DNA from: Autumnicola sp041679265
Lineage (GTDB): Bacteria; Bacteroidota; Bacteroidia; Flavobacteriales; Flavobacteriaceae
Reading direction: 5' to 3'
Length of the DNA stretch: 64,000 nt
Assembly: GCF_041679265.1 (NCBI RefSeq)
Contig: NZ_JBGFSM010000006.1
Location: 186,001 to 250,000, forward strand
Shown in pieces: positions 7,646 to 15,396 of this stretch; the stretch's first letter is position 1; each line of letters starts with the position of its first letter. Made by a program: the position numbers and the translations under genes. The notes beneath the pieces are model-generated. The model was not told where the DNA came from and ran no database searches. It worked only from the letters and a program-made list of their open reading frames with translations.

Positions 7646-8365
7646 TTACTTTCTACGACGTGATTTATTACCACCTCGTCCGGATCCTCCTTTACCTCCT
7701 TGTTTCTTTGCAAGACCAACAAGTGGGGAAAGTTCTCTTTTTCCGTACACTTCGCCTTTCATGATCCACACTTTAACACCCAACCTACCATAAGTAGTAT
7801 GAGCTTCTACTAAAGCATAATCAATATCAGCCCTAAAAGTCGACAAAGGAATTCTTCCATCCTTGTAGGATTCATTACGTGCCATCTCAGCACCATTTAA
7901 ACGTCCAGAGATTTGTATTTTAATCCCTTCCGCATTCATCCTCATTGCAGCCGCAATAGCCATTTTAATTGCACGACGGTAAGAAATACGATTTTCAATT
8001 TGTCTTGCAACACTGGATGCCACTAAATGAGCATCTAGTTCTGGCCTTTTAATTTCAAAGATGTTAATTTGAACCTCTTTATCGGTAATCTTCTTAAGCT
8101 CTTCTTTCAGCTTGTCTACCTCCTGGCCGCCTTTCCCAATAATAATTCCGGGACGGGCAGTGGTGATAGTAACGGTTACAAGCTTAAGGGTACGCTCAAT
8201 AATCACCCTGGATACACTCGCTTTCGAGAGGCGAGCATGGATATACTTTCTAATCTTATCGTCTTCGGCTAATTTATCGCCGTAGTCATTTCCTCCATAC
8301 CAGTTGGATTCCCATCCTCTGATAATACCAAGGCGATTCCCGATTGGATTTGTTTTTTGTCCCAT
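7646..8365 (-). CDS. rpsC: 30S ribosomal protein S3
   Basis: S3 forms part of the mRNA entry tunnel. I set the start at ATG 8365 (MGQKTNPIGNRLGIIRGW), the universally conserved N-terminus. The open frame runs 36 bp further, to 8401, but that extension overlaps the end of rplV and is not family-like. The KH domain appears as GIIIGKGGQEVDKLKEEL, followed by the C-terminal S3 domain and a basic, glycine-rich tail. Predicted length is 239 residues. Confidence 0.97.
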   Translation of the reverse strand: MGQKTNPIGNRLGIIRGWESNWYGGNDYGDKLAEDDKIRKYIHARLSKASVSRVIIERTLKLVTVTITTARPGIIIGKGGQEVDKLKEELKKITDKEVQINIFEIKRPELDAHLVASSVARQIENRISYRRAIKMAIAAAMRMNAEGIKIQISGRLNGAEMARNESYKDGRIPLSTFRADIDYALVEAHTTYGRLGVKVWIMKGEVYGKRELSPLVGLAKKQGGKGGSGRGGNKSRRRK

Positions 8366-8372
8366 ACTCTTC

Positions 8373-8780
8373 TTAGCTTTGTGTATTATTGTTTGCTCCA
8401 AGCACTAATGTAACGTGGTTGGATCTTTTTCTAATTCGGTGTGCACGACCCTGTGGAGCAGGACGAAGCCTTTTTAACATGCTTCCCCCATCTACACGAA
8501 TCTCTTTCACAAATAATTCAGCTTCTTCAAGATTTGCATCCTCATTCTTCGCCTGCCAGTTAGCTATTGCTGAAAGCAACAACTTCTCTACTCTTCCTGA
8601 TGCCTCTTTCTGGCTAAATTTTAATATCTGAAGCGCTTTTTCTACTTTCTCTCCACGAACAAGATCTGCAATAAGGCGCATCTTCCGTGGGGAAGTAGGG
8701 CAGTTATTTAACTTTGCAAAAGCTACCTGTTTCCTGGCTTCTTTTAATTGCTCTGCTCTTTCTCTTTTACGAACTCCCAT
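8373..8780 (-). CDS. rplV: 50S ribosomal protein L22
   Basis: L22 lines the exit tunnel with a long beta-hairpin and interacts with macrolides in other bacteria. The 135 residues include NCPTSPRKMRLIADLVRGEK and the hairpin region GGSMLKRLRPAPQGRAHRIR. It ends 7 bp before the chosen rpsC start. Confidence 0.97.
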   Translation of the reverse strand: MGVRKRERAEQLKEARKQVAFAKLNNCPTSPRKMRLIADLVRGEKVEKALQILKFSQKEASGRVEKLLLSAIANWQAKNEDANLEEAELFVKEIRVDGGSMLKRLRPAPQGRAHRIRKRSNHVTLVLGANNNTQS

Positions 8781-8788
8781 AGCTTCAA

Positions 8789-9067
8789 TTATCTTTTACC
8801 TTTATTTTTTGCACCCGCATGACCTCTAAAAGATCTTGTAGGTGAAAATTCTCCTAATTTATGACCTACCATGTTCTCAGTAACATAAACAGGAACAAAC
8901 TGCTTCCCGTTATGAACCGCGATAGTTTGCCCAACGAAATCTGGAGTTATCATGGAAGCGCGTGACCAGGTTTTGATTACCGCTTTCTTCCCAGATTCAA
9001 CGTTTTCTGTAACTTTCTTATCTAACTTATAGTGAACGTAAGGTCCCTTTTTTAATGAACGTGCCAT
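8789..9067 (-). CDS. rpsS: 30S ribosomal protein S19
   Basis: S19 pairs with S13 in the 30S head. The 92 residues begin MARSLKKGPYVHYKL and contain TWSRASMITPDFVGQTIAVH and GHKLGEFSPTRSFRGHAG, which are diagnostic. Spacers to rplB and rplV are 6 and 8 bp. Confidence 0.98.
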   Translation of the reverse strand: MARSLKKGPYVHYKLDKKVTENVESGKKAVIKTWSRASMITPDFVGQTIAVHNGKQFVPVYVTENMVGHKLGEFSPTRSFRGHAGAKNKGKR

Positions 9068-9073
9068 ATCTTA

Positions 9074-9901
9074 TTATTTCTTTCTACGTTCTACAATATA
9101 TTTATTACTCGCTTTAGTTTTAGAACGGGTTTTAAAACCTTTTGCAGGTAAACCTTTCCTAGAACGTGGGTGACCTCCTGAAGCTCTACCTTCACCACCA
9201 CCCATTGGGTGATCCACAGGGTTCATTACCACTGGTCTTGTTCTAGGCCTTCTGCCCAACCAGCGCTTTCTACCTGCCTTACCAGAAATTTGCAACTGGT
9301 GATCACTATTGGAAACAGCTCCAATAGTTGCCATACATGTAGAAAGTATTCTTCTAATTTCTCCTGAAGGAAGTTTAATGGTCGCGTATTTACCTTCCCT
9401 TGCCAACAGTTGAGCAAAAGCTCCGGCACCACGTGCCATTACAGCTCCCTGTCCAGCTCTTAGTTCAATACAAGAAATTACAGTACCCAGCGGAATATTA
9501 GCCAAAGGCATTGCGTTTCCAATTTCAGGCGCCGCAGCATCATTACTGGAAACAATATTTTGACCTACTTCCAGACCATTTTGAGCAATAATATACCTTT
9601 TATCTCCATCCTGATAATTCAATAATGCGATAAAGGCAGTTCTGTTTGGATCGTATTCTATACTTGCAACGGTAGCAGGAATTCCATGCTTATCACGTTT
9701 AAAGTCTACAATTCTGTACCGTCTTTTATGACCACCACCTTTGTAGCGCATGGTCATTTTTCCCTGACTGTTTCTACCACCTGATTTTTTTATCGGCGCC
9801 AAAAGGCTTTTCTCCGGCTTATCAGTAGTAACGGCGTCAAACCCGTTAACTACTCTAAAACGCTGACCAGGGGTGATTGGTTTTAATTTTCTAACTGACA
9901 T
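9074..9901 (-). CDS. rplB: 50S ribosomal protein L2
   Basis: L2 is needed for subunit association and peptidyl transfer. The 275-residue protein carries the N-terminal OB-like RNA-binding domain (about 40-120), the SH3-like domain, and the C-terminal signature VVMNPVDHPMGGGEGRASGG, which includes the histidine region near the catalytic centre. Length is normal. Confidence 0.98.
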   Translation of the reverse strand: MSVRKLKPITPGQRFRVVNGFDAVTTDKPEKSLLAPIKKSGGRNSQGKMTMRYKGGGHKRRYRIVDFKRDKHGIPATVASIEYDPNRTAFIALLNYQDGDKRYIIAQNGLEVGQNIVSSNDAAAPEIGNAMPLANIPLGTVISCIELRAGQGAVMARGAGAFAQLLAREGKYATIKLPSGEIRRILSTCMATIGAVSNSDHQLQISGKAGRKRWLGRRPRTRPVVMNPVDHPMGGGEGRASGGHPRSRKGLPAKGFKTRSKTKASNKYIVERRKK

Positions 9902-9910
9902 TTTTTAATC

Positions 9911-10201
9911 TTAAAGATTACTGTATAAATCAATAGTTTCACCTTCCGCCACCTGTACTAATGCTTTTTTATACGCAGAAGTTTTACCAGTGATCATACC
10001 AGATTTTGTATATCTGGTTTTGCGATCCGGGCGGACATTCATTGTGCGAACTTTAGTAACTGAAACGCCATAAGCAGACTCAACCGCGTCTTTAATTTCA
10101 ATCTTATTCGCCTTATTATTTACTACAAAAGAATAGCAGTTATTCAACTCACTATCGGCCGTAGCTTTTTCTGTAATAATAGGTTTTATTAAGATACTCA
10201 T
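9911..10201 (-). CDS. rplW: 50S ribosomal protein L23
   Basis: L23 sits at the tunnel exit and is the main docking point for trigger factor and SRP. The 96 residues include PIITEKATADSELNNCYSFV and IKDAVESAYGVSVTKVRTMN. It starts 5 bp after rplD. Confidence 0.97.
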   Translation of the reverse strand: MSILIKPIITEKATADSELNNCYSFVVNNKANKIEIKDAVESAYGVSVTKVRTMNVRPDRKTRYTKSGMITGKTSAYKKALVQVAEGETIDLYSNL

Positions 10202-10206
10202 ATCGC

Positions 10207-10836
10207 TTATTTACTTAAATTCGACTCAATTCCTTCCAGAGAACCCTCTAAAAACACAATATTATTTGCATTCAGTATTTTGTAAGTGCTTAATTCCAAG
10301 ACGTTTACAACTTCGGAGGTCTCCAAATTTCGTGATGACAAATATACGTTTTTATTTGATTCACCCAACACTATAAGGGATTTTTTGCTCTGAATACCAA
10401 GGGCTTTCAAAACATCCTTGAAATTTTTAGTCTTTGGAGCATCAAATTGAAAATCTTCCACAACCATTATAGCATTATCATTTGCTTTAATAGATAAAGC
10501 AGATCTTCTTGCCAAACGCTTAAGATTTTTGTTCAATTTAAATCCATAATTTCTAGGTCTCGGACCAAAAACACGCCCACCTCCTCTAAAAATAGGGGAT
10601 TTAATACTCCCGGCACGTGCCGTACCAGTTCCTTTTTGTTTTTTAATTTTACGGGTGCTTCCGGAAATTTCTGCACGCTCTTTAGCCGAATGAGTTCCTT
10701 GGCGCTGATTTGCCAGGTACTGTTTAACATCAAGATAAACAGCATGGTCATTGGGCTCTATAGCAAAAACAGCGTCTGAAAGGTTAGCCTTTCTTCCTGT
10801 TTCTTTTCCTTTTATATCTAAAACTGCTACTTCCAT
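10207..10836 (-). CDS. rplD: 50S ribosomal protein L4
   Basis: L4 lines the exit tunnel and, in E. coli, represses the S10 operon. The 209-residue protein contains the tunnel loop (KKQKGTGTARAGSIKSPIFR and GGGRVFGPRPRNYGFKLNK). Its ATG overlaps the rplC stop by one base (TAATG at 10838-10834), a translational-coupling arrangement. The terminator-like hairpin upstream of rplC is a possible place for autoregulation; this is inference. Confidence 0.97.
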   Translation of the reverse strand: MEVAVLDIKGKETGRKANLSDAVFAIEPNDHAVYLDVKQYLANQRQGTHSAKERAEISGSTRKIKKQKGTGTARAGSIKSPIFRGGGRVFGPRPRNYGFKLNKNLKRLARRSALSIKANDNAIMVVEDFQFDAPKTKNFKDVLKALGIQSKKSLIVLGESNKNVYLSSRNLETSEVVNVLELSTYKILNANNIVFLEGSLEGIESNLSK

Positions 10837-11447
10837 TACTTGCTAATGATTACGTATGAGTTCTTATGGCCTGGCACACATCCTTTTATCACTAAAAGAT
10901 TCTTGTCTGCCACCACCTTTAAAACTCTCAGGTTTTCAACTTTTACTTTTTCTCCACCCATTCGGCCGGCCATCTTCATTCCTTTGAAAACTCTCGCAGG
11001 ATAAGATGCAGCCCCAATAGAACCAGGAGCTCTTAAACGGTTATGCTGGCCGTGTGTGGATTGACCAACACCACCAAAACCGTGTCTCTTTACAACTCCC
11101 TGAAAGCCCTTTCCTTTAGAGGTACCTGCGATATCCACAAATTCACCTTCTTTGAAATGCTCTACAGTTACAGAGTCACCTAATTTAAAATCGCCTTCAA
11201 ATCCCTGGAATTCAACAACTTTGCGCATTGGAGCGACTCCTGCTTTTTTAGCATGCCCTGTAGCAGCTTTGTTTGCAGTCTTTGCGTCATCGAAACCAAG
11301 TTGAAGCGCTTCGTACCCGTCAACCTCATTGGTTCTGACTTGGGTAATTACACATGGACCTGCCTCAATCACGGTACAAGGGATATTTTTCCCGTTCTCG
11401 TCAAAAATGCTGGTCATGCCAATTTTCTTTCCTATTAACCCAGACAT
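10836..11447 (-). CDS. rplC: 50S ribosomal protein L3
   Basis: L3 is an early assembly protein close to the peptidyl transferase centre. The 203 residues include GLIGKKIGMTSIFDENGKN at the N-terminus and the signature HGFGGVGQSTHGQHNRLRAP plus FKGMKMAGRMG. It is the first gene after the 154-bp rpsJ-rplC spacer, which holds a heptamer array and a hairpin with a T-tract. Confidence 0.98.
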   Translation of the reverse strand: MSGLIGKKIGMTSIFDENGKNIPCTVIEAGPCVITQVRTNEVDGYEALQLGFDDAKTANKAATGHAKKAGVAPMRKVVEFQGFEGDFKLGDSVTVEHFKEGEFVDIAGTSKGKGFQGVVKRHGFGGVGQSTHGQHNRLRAPGSIGAASYPARVFKGMKMAGRMGGEKVKVENLRVLKVVADKNLLVIKGCVPGHKNSYVIISK

Positions 11448-11476
11448 AATTATTATTTATTATTAATTGTTTACTT

Positions 11477-11511
11477 AAAAAAAAACAGGGCAGAAAAATA
11501 CTACCGCCCTG
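11477..11511 (-). terminator. Terminator-like hairpin between rpsJ and rplC
   Basis: Read on the minus strand, CAGGGC (11511-11506) pairs with GCCCTG (11491-11486) across a 14-nt loop and is followed by nine consecutive T (11485-11477). This is the form of an intrinsic terminator, yet it lies inside an otherwise continuous operon. It may separate str+rpsJ from the S10 genes, or act as an attenuator. Confidence 0.65.
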
Positions 11512-11564
11512 ATTGTATTTTTCACCGTTTTTCCCTCGCTCGCAGCTCAGGACATGTTTAGTCA

Positions 11565-11599
11565 ATTCAAAATTCTGAATTCAAAATTTTGAATTATTT
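11565..11599. repeat. Heptamer array abutting the rpsJ stop codon
   Basis: Plus-strand units are ATTCAAA, ATTCTGA, ATTCAAA, ATTTTGA and ATTATTT, in phase at 7 bp. The sequence also contains a 10-bp inverted repeat (11565-11574 with 11585-11594). The rpsJ stop is at 11602-11604, 2 bp from the array. Confidence 0.6.
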
Positions 11600-11601
11600 T
11601 A

Positions 11602-11907
11602 TCACACCTTAATTTCTACTTCAACTCCGCTAGGCAGTTCCAGTTTCATCAAAGCATCAATAGTTTTTGATGAAGAACTGTAGATATCAAGAAGTCTTTT
11701 ATAGGAGCTTAACTGAAACTGCTCCCGGGACTTCTTGTTTACGTGAGGAGAACGTAACACAGTAAAGATTTTTTTATGCGTGGGTAGCGGAATTGGTCCG
11801 GTAACCACAGCACCCGTAGTTTTTACGGTTTTTACGATCTTTTCAGCAGATTTGTCTACAAGATTATGATCGTAAGACTTTAATTTTATTCTGATTTTCT
11901 GACTCAT
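11602..11907 (-). CDS. rpsJ: 30S ribosomal protein S10
   Basis: S10 is a 30S head protein that doubles as NusE in antitermination complexes. The 101 residues contain IRIKLKSYDHNLVDKSAEKI, GPIPLPTHKKIFTVLRSPHV and the C-terminal LPSGVEVEIKV. It lies 10 bp after fusA, so here it belongs to the str part of the operon. Confidence 0.98.
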   Translation of the reverse strand: MSQKIRIKLKSYDHNLVDKSAEKIVKTVKTTGAVVTGPIPLPTHKKIFTVLRSPHVNKKSREQFQLSSYKRLLDIYSSSSKTIDALMKLELPSGVEVEIKV

Positions 11908-11917
11908 TTTCCTAAAA

Positions 11918-14029
11918 TTATTCGTTAGCTGCTCCTTTTGCTGCTTTCATTACCTCTTCTGAAATATTCGAAGGAGTTTCAGCATAGTGAGAGAATTCCA
12001 TAGTTGAAGTTGCCCTACCTGAAGAAAGTGTTCTTAAAGTAGTAACGTAACCAAACATTTCTGAAAGCGGCACTTCAGCTTTAATAACTTTAGCCCCAGA
12101 CCTGTCTGACATATTGTTTACCTGACCTCTTCTTCTGTTAAGGTCACCAACAATATCTCCCATATTTTCTTCAGGAGTAACCACTTCCACTTTCATTATT
12201 GGCTCAAGAATCACCGCTCCGGCTTTCTTAGCAGCCGCTCTGTATCCCATTTTAGCAGCCAATTCAAAAGAAAGCTGATCGGAATCCACAGGGTGGAAGG
12301 ATCCATCCTTAAGAACAACTTTTAAGGAATCCATTGTGAATCCTGCAAGAGGACCATTTCTCATCGCCTCCTGGAATCCTTTCTGAACAGAAGGCACAAA
12401 TTCCTTAGGAATACGTCCACCTTTAATTTCATCTACAAACTGAAGTCCATCTCCTTCAAAATCTTCATCTACAGGACCCAATTCAAAAATAATATCGGCA
12501 AATTTACCACGACCACCAGATTGTTTTTTGTAAACTTCTCTATGATCTGCACTTCTGGTAACAGTTTCTTTATACTCTACCTGAGGCTCACCAACATTAA
12601 CTTCAACCTTAAATTCTCGCTTCATACGATCGATAATGATCTCCAGGTGAAGTTCACCCATACCACTAATAATCGTCTGACCTGAATTTTCGTCAGTTTT
12701 AACAGTAAAAGTTGGATCCTCTTCAGCAAGTTTTCCAAGAGCCATTCCCATTTTCTCTACATCGGCCTTGGTCTTAGGTTCCACTGCAATACCAATTACC
12801 GGCGCAGGGAAACTCATGGATTCAAGGACGATAGGATGATTTAAATCTGTAAGGGTATCACCGGTTTTAATATCTTTAAAACCTACTGCAGCACCAATAT
12901 CTCCAGCCTCAATCTTATCTATAGGCTCTTGCTTGTTGGAGTGCATTTGATAAATCCTTGAAATACGCTCTTTTTTACCCGAGCGAACATTTAATACATA
13001 AGAACCTGCTTCAAGAGTTCCTGAGTATGCACGGAAAAAGGCAAGACGCCCAACAAAAGGATCGGTTGCAATTTTAAAGGCAAGCGCAGAAAATGGGGAA
13101 TCCACATTTGGTTTACGTTTTTCTTCTTCTCCTGTTTCAGGATTTGTTCCCTGAATGGCTTCAACATCAACAGGAGATGGCAAGTAACGCATGACGGCAT
13201 CAAGCATTGCCTGAACTCCTTTATTTTTAAACGCTGAACCACACATCATAGGAATAATGGACATATCTATAGTTGCAGCTCGAAGCGCAGCGATAATCTC
13301 ATCTTCGGTAATGGAGTTTTCATCTTCGAAGAATTTCTCCATCAAAGCTTCATCATATTCAGCAACAGCTTCTACAAGCTCCGCACGATATTTATCAACA
13401 TCTGCCTGAAGTTCTTCCGGAATATCGATAGTATCATAGGTCATCCCCATGTCTTCATCATTCCAGATAATTGCTTTTTTGGAAATAAGATCAACCACAC
13501 CTTTAAAATCAGATTCATCTCCGATAGGCACCTGAAGAGGCACCGGATTACCTCCAAGCATTTCTCTTACCTGGCGGCATACATTAAAGAAATCTGCTCC
13601 CTGACGGTCCATTTTATTAACAAAACCAAGGCGCGGTACGCGATATTTATCGGCCTGTCTCCAAACGGTTTCAGACTGAGGTTCCACCCCGTCTACCGCA
13701 GAGAACAAAGCCACCACTCCATCTAGCACACGCAAAGAACGCTCCACCTCTACGGTAAAGTCTACGTGACCGGGAGTATCGATTATATTAACAATATATT
13801 CGTGATCTCTGTAAGGCCAGGTACAATGAGTAGCTGCAGAGGTAATGGTAATTCCACGCTCCTGCTCCTGCTCCATCCAGTCCATAGTAGCCGCACCATC
13901 GTGCACCTCCCCAATTTTATGACTGATCCCTGTATAATATAGGATACGCTCTGTAGTGGTGGTTTTACCAGCATCAATATGAGCCGCAATACCTATATTT
14001 CTAGTAAATTTTAAATCTCTTTGTGCCAT
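11918..14029 (-). CDS. fusA: Translation elongation factor G
   Basis: EF-G catalyses ribosomal translocation using GTP and also helps recycle ribosomes. The 703-residue protein has a complete G domain: G1 AHIDAGKTTTTE, G3 DTPGH in IIDTPGHVDFTVE, and G4 NKMD in FVNKMDRQGADF. Domains II-V follow, with the C-terminal FGYVTTLRTLSSGRATSTME region. It is flanked by rpsG and rpsJ with 9- and 10-bp spacers. No second fusA-like gene is visible in the window. Confidence 0.98.
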   Translation of the reverse strand: MAQRDLKFTRNIGIAAHIDAGKTTTTERILYYTGISHKIGEVHDGAATMDWMEQEQERGITITSAATHCTWPYRDHEYIVNIIDTPGHVDFTVEVERSLRVLDGVVALFSAVDGVEPQSETVWRQADKYRVPRLGFVNKMDRQGADFFNVCRQVREMLGGNPVPLQVPIGDESDFKGVVDLISKKAIIWNDEDMGMTYDTIDIPEELQADVDKYRAELVEAVAEYDEALMEKFFEDENSITEDEIIAALRAATIDMSIIPMMCGSAFKNKGVQAMLDAVMRYLPSPVDVEAIQGTNPETGEEEKRKPNVDSPFSALAFKIATDPFVGRLAFFRAYSGTLEAGSYVLNVRSGKKERISRIYQMHSNKQEPIDKIEAGDIGAAVGFKDIKTGDTLTDLNHPIVLESMSFPAPVIGIAVEPKTKADVEKMGMALGKLAEEDPTFTVKTDENSGQTIISGMGELHLEIIIDRMKREFKVEVNVGEPQVEYKETVTRSADHREVYKKQSGGRGKFADIIFELGPVDEDFEGDGLQFVDEIKGGRIPKEFVPSVQKGFQEAMRNGPLAGFTMDSLKVVLKDGSFHPVDSDQLSFELAAKMGYRAAAKKAGAVILEPIMKVEVVTPEENMGDIVGDLNRRRGQVNNMSDRSGAKVIKAEVPLSEMFGYVTTLRTLSSGRATSTMEFSHYAETPSNISEEVMKAAKGAANE

Positions 14030-14038
14030 GTTGTTTTT

Positions 14039-14515
14039 TTAGAATCTAAAGTGAGAGAATGCTTTATTAGCTTCCGCCATCTTATGAGTATCTACCCGTT
14101 TCTTCACCGCAGCACCTTCTTCCTTAGCCGCAGCAAGAATTTCTGAAGCTAATTTTTGAGCCATGGATTTCTCATTCCTTTTACGGGCAAAGCTTATCAA
14201 CCATTTCATAGCAGTTGATACTTTACGATCTGGCCTGATTTGCATAGGGATTTGAAAGGTAGCCCCTCCAACTCTCCTACTTCTCACTTCTACGTGAGGC
14301 ATCACATTAGAAAGAGCGTCTTTCCATAATTCCAAACCAGTTTTTTCTTCGTCCTGTTTCTTCTGTTCCACAACGTCTATTGCGTCATAGAAAATTTTAA
14401 AGGCAACCGATTTTTTACCATCCCACATCATCATATTAACGAAACGTGTTACCAACTGGTCGTTAAATTTTGGATCTGGCAAAAGAGGTCTTTTTTTAGC
14501 CTGTCTTTTTCTCAT
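14039..14515 (-). CDS. rpsG: 30S ribosomal protein S7
   Basis: S7 nucleates assembly of the 30S head and contacts the E-site tRNA. The 158 residues include the basic N-terminus MRKRQAKKRPLLPDPKFND and the signature EVRSRRVGGATFQIPMQIRP. In E. coli S7 represses str translation; no comparable element can be recognised here. The 78-bp spacer to rpsL holds heptad-like repeats. Confidence 0.98.
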   Translation of the reverse strand: MRKRQAKKRPLLPDPKFNDQLVTRFVNMMMWDGKKSVAFKIFYDAIDVVEQKKQDEEKTGLELWKDALSNVMPHVEVRSRRVGGATFQIPMQIRPDRKVSTAMKWLISFARKRNEKSMAQKLASEILAAAKEEGAAVKKRVDTHKMAEANKAFSHFRF

Positions 14516-14528
14516 TTCTTCTTTTTGA

Positions 14529-14591
14529 GTTAATTGTTAATGTTTAATCGTTAGCAGCGCTTCTCACTGATAACTTTCAACTTTTAACCGA
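14529..14591. repeat. Heptad-like repeats in the rpsL-rpsG spacer
   Basis: Two short runs are in 7-bp phase on the plus strand: GTTAATT, GTTAATG, TTTAATC, GTTAGCA (14529-14556) and TAACTTT, CAACTTT, TAACCGA (14571-14591). The second run ends 2 bp from the rpsL stop codon (14594-14596). The units are more degenerate than at the other sites. Confidence 0.45.
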
Positions 14592-14593
14592 TT

Positions 14594-14968
14594 TTACTTC
14601 TTAGGGCGTTTAGCACCGTATTTAGATCTACGTTGTGTCCTACCTTCAACACCAGCGGTATCGAGGGCACCACGAACAATGTGATATCTAACTCCCGGCA
14701 AATCTTTCACCCTTCCGCCTCTAACCAATACTATCGAGTGCTCTTGTAAATTGTGACCCTCTCCCGGAATGTAGGCATTCACCTCTTTTCCGTTAGTTAA
14801 CCTCACCCTGGCTACTTTCCTCATAGCGGAGTTTGGTTTTTTAGGAGTAGTGGTATACACTCTTGTGCAAACACCTCTCCTTTGAGGGCACGAATCCAAA
14901 GCAGCCGATTTACTCTTCTTGGCGATTTTGGCTCTTCCTTTTCGTACTAATTGTGAAATTGTTGGCAT
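14594..14968 (-). CDS. rpsL: 30S ribosomal protein S12
   Basis: S12 monitors decoding in the A site. The 124 residues include PKKPNSAMRKVARVRLTNGK and GGRVKDLPGVRYHIVRG. Both lysines at which streptomycin-resistance substitutions usually occur (PKKPNS and RVKDLPG) are wild type, so no rpsL-based resistance is predicted. It is the first gene of the operon, with a good promoter 55-85 bp upstream. Confidence 0.98.
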   Translation of the reverse strand: MPTISQLVRKGRAKIAKKSKSAALDSCPQRRGVCTRVYTTTPKKPNSAMRKVARVRLTNGKEVNAYIPGEGHNLQEHSIVLVRGGRVKDLPGVRYHIVRGALDTAGVEGRTQRRSKYGAKRPKK

Positions 14969-15022
14969 AATTTCTCTTACCTAATTATTGATTAAATTTT
15001 ACCTCCCTTTTTTAAGGGTTTG

Positions 15023-15053
15023 CAAAGGTAAAAATAAAACTGAATTATTCAAA
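15023..15053 (-). promoter_or_regulatory. Promoter of the str-S10-spc operon
   Basis: On the minus strand, TTTG (15053-15050) and TACCTTTG (15030-15023) are 19 bp apart. This fits the Bacteroidota primary-sigma consensus (TTTG, about 19 bp, TAnnTTTG). The predicted transcript would start near 15017, about 50 nt before the rpsL ATG. No leader-peptide ORF is seen. Confidence 0.7.
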
Positions 15054-15337
15054 TCTTAAATAATTAATTTTCAAGCAGCTATTCACACTAATAATTAAAA
15101 AATAGAATCAGGACAGCAAACTATTTTATTTTTTTTCTACCACTAAGGACCTTTATGTTATTTTTCTTCAACAATTTTCTATAAATCCCTCTTTTTTGTC
15201 ATCTAAAACCTTCTTTTTATTACTTTCAAAAGAATATTAACAAAATAACTTGTTGCGCTTATTTGCTATAGCCTAAGGAAATACAAGTAAAAATTAACAT
15301 TTTATTAATACTAGTAAAAGAAATTGAAACCATTTGC

Positions 15338-15368
15338 TTGTTTAATTAACCATTTATTATCACTTTTG
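15338..15368 (+). promoter_or_regulatory. Weak candidate promoter of the susC-susD operon
   Basis: TTG (15338-15340) and CACTTTTG (15361-15368) are 20 bp apart. The -7 box deviates from TAnnTTTG at its first base. It is placed 28 bp before the susC ATG. Other boxes in this A+T-rich region are no better, so support is limited. Confidence 0.3.
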
Positions 15369-15396
15369 GCGTTGGCTAATTCAAATAAATTTAAAA

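Larger units (their letters stand above)
14969..15396. other. Divergent intergenic region between rpsL and susC
   Basis: This 428-bp stretch holds no gene. It contains the rpsL promoter on the minus strand (15023-15053) and a weak candidate susC promoter on the plus strand (15338-15368). The middle is very A+T-rich with T and A runs and no clear dyad or riboswitch. Confidence 0.6.

Noticed and set aside
8366..8401. Upstream start of rpsC (12 extra residues)
   Set aside because: The extension overlaps rplV and is not found in S3 proteins; the universal MGQKTNPIG start is at 8365.
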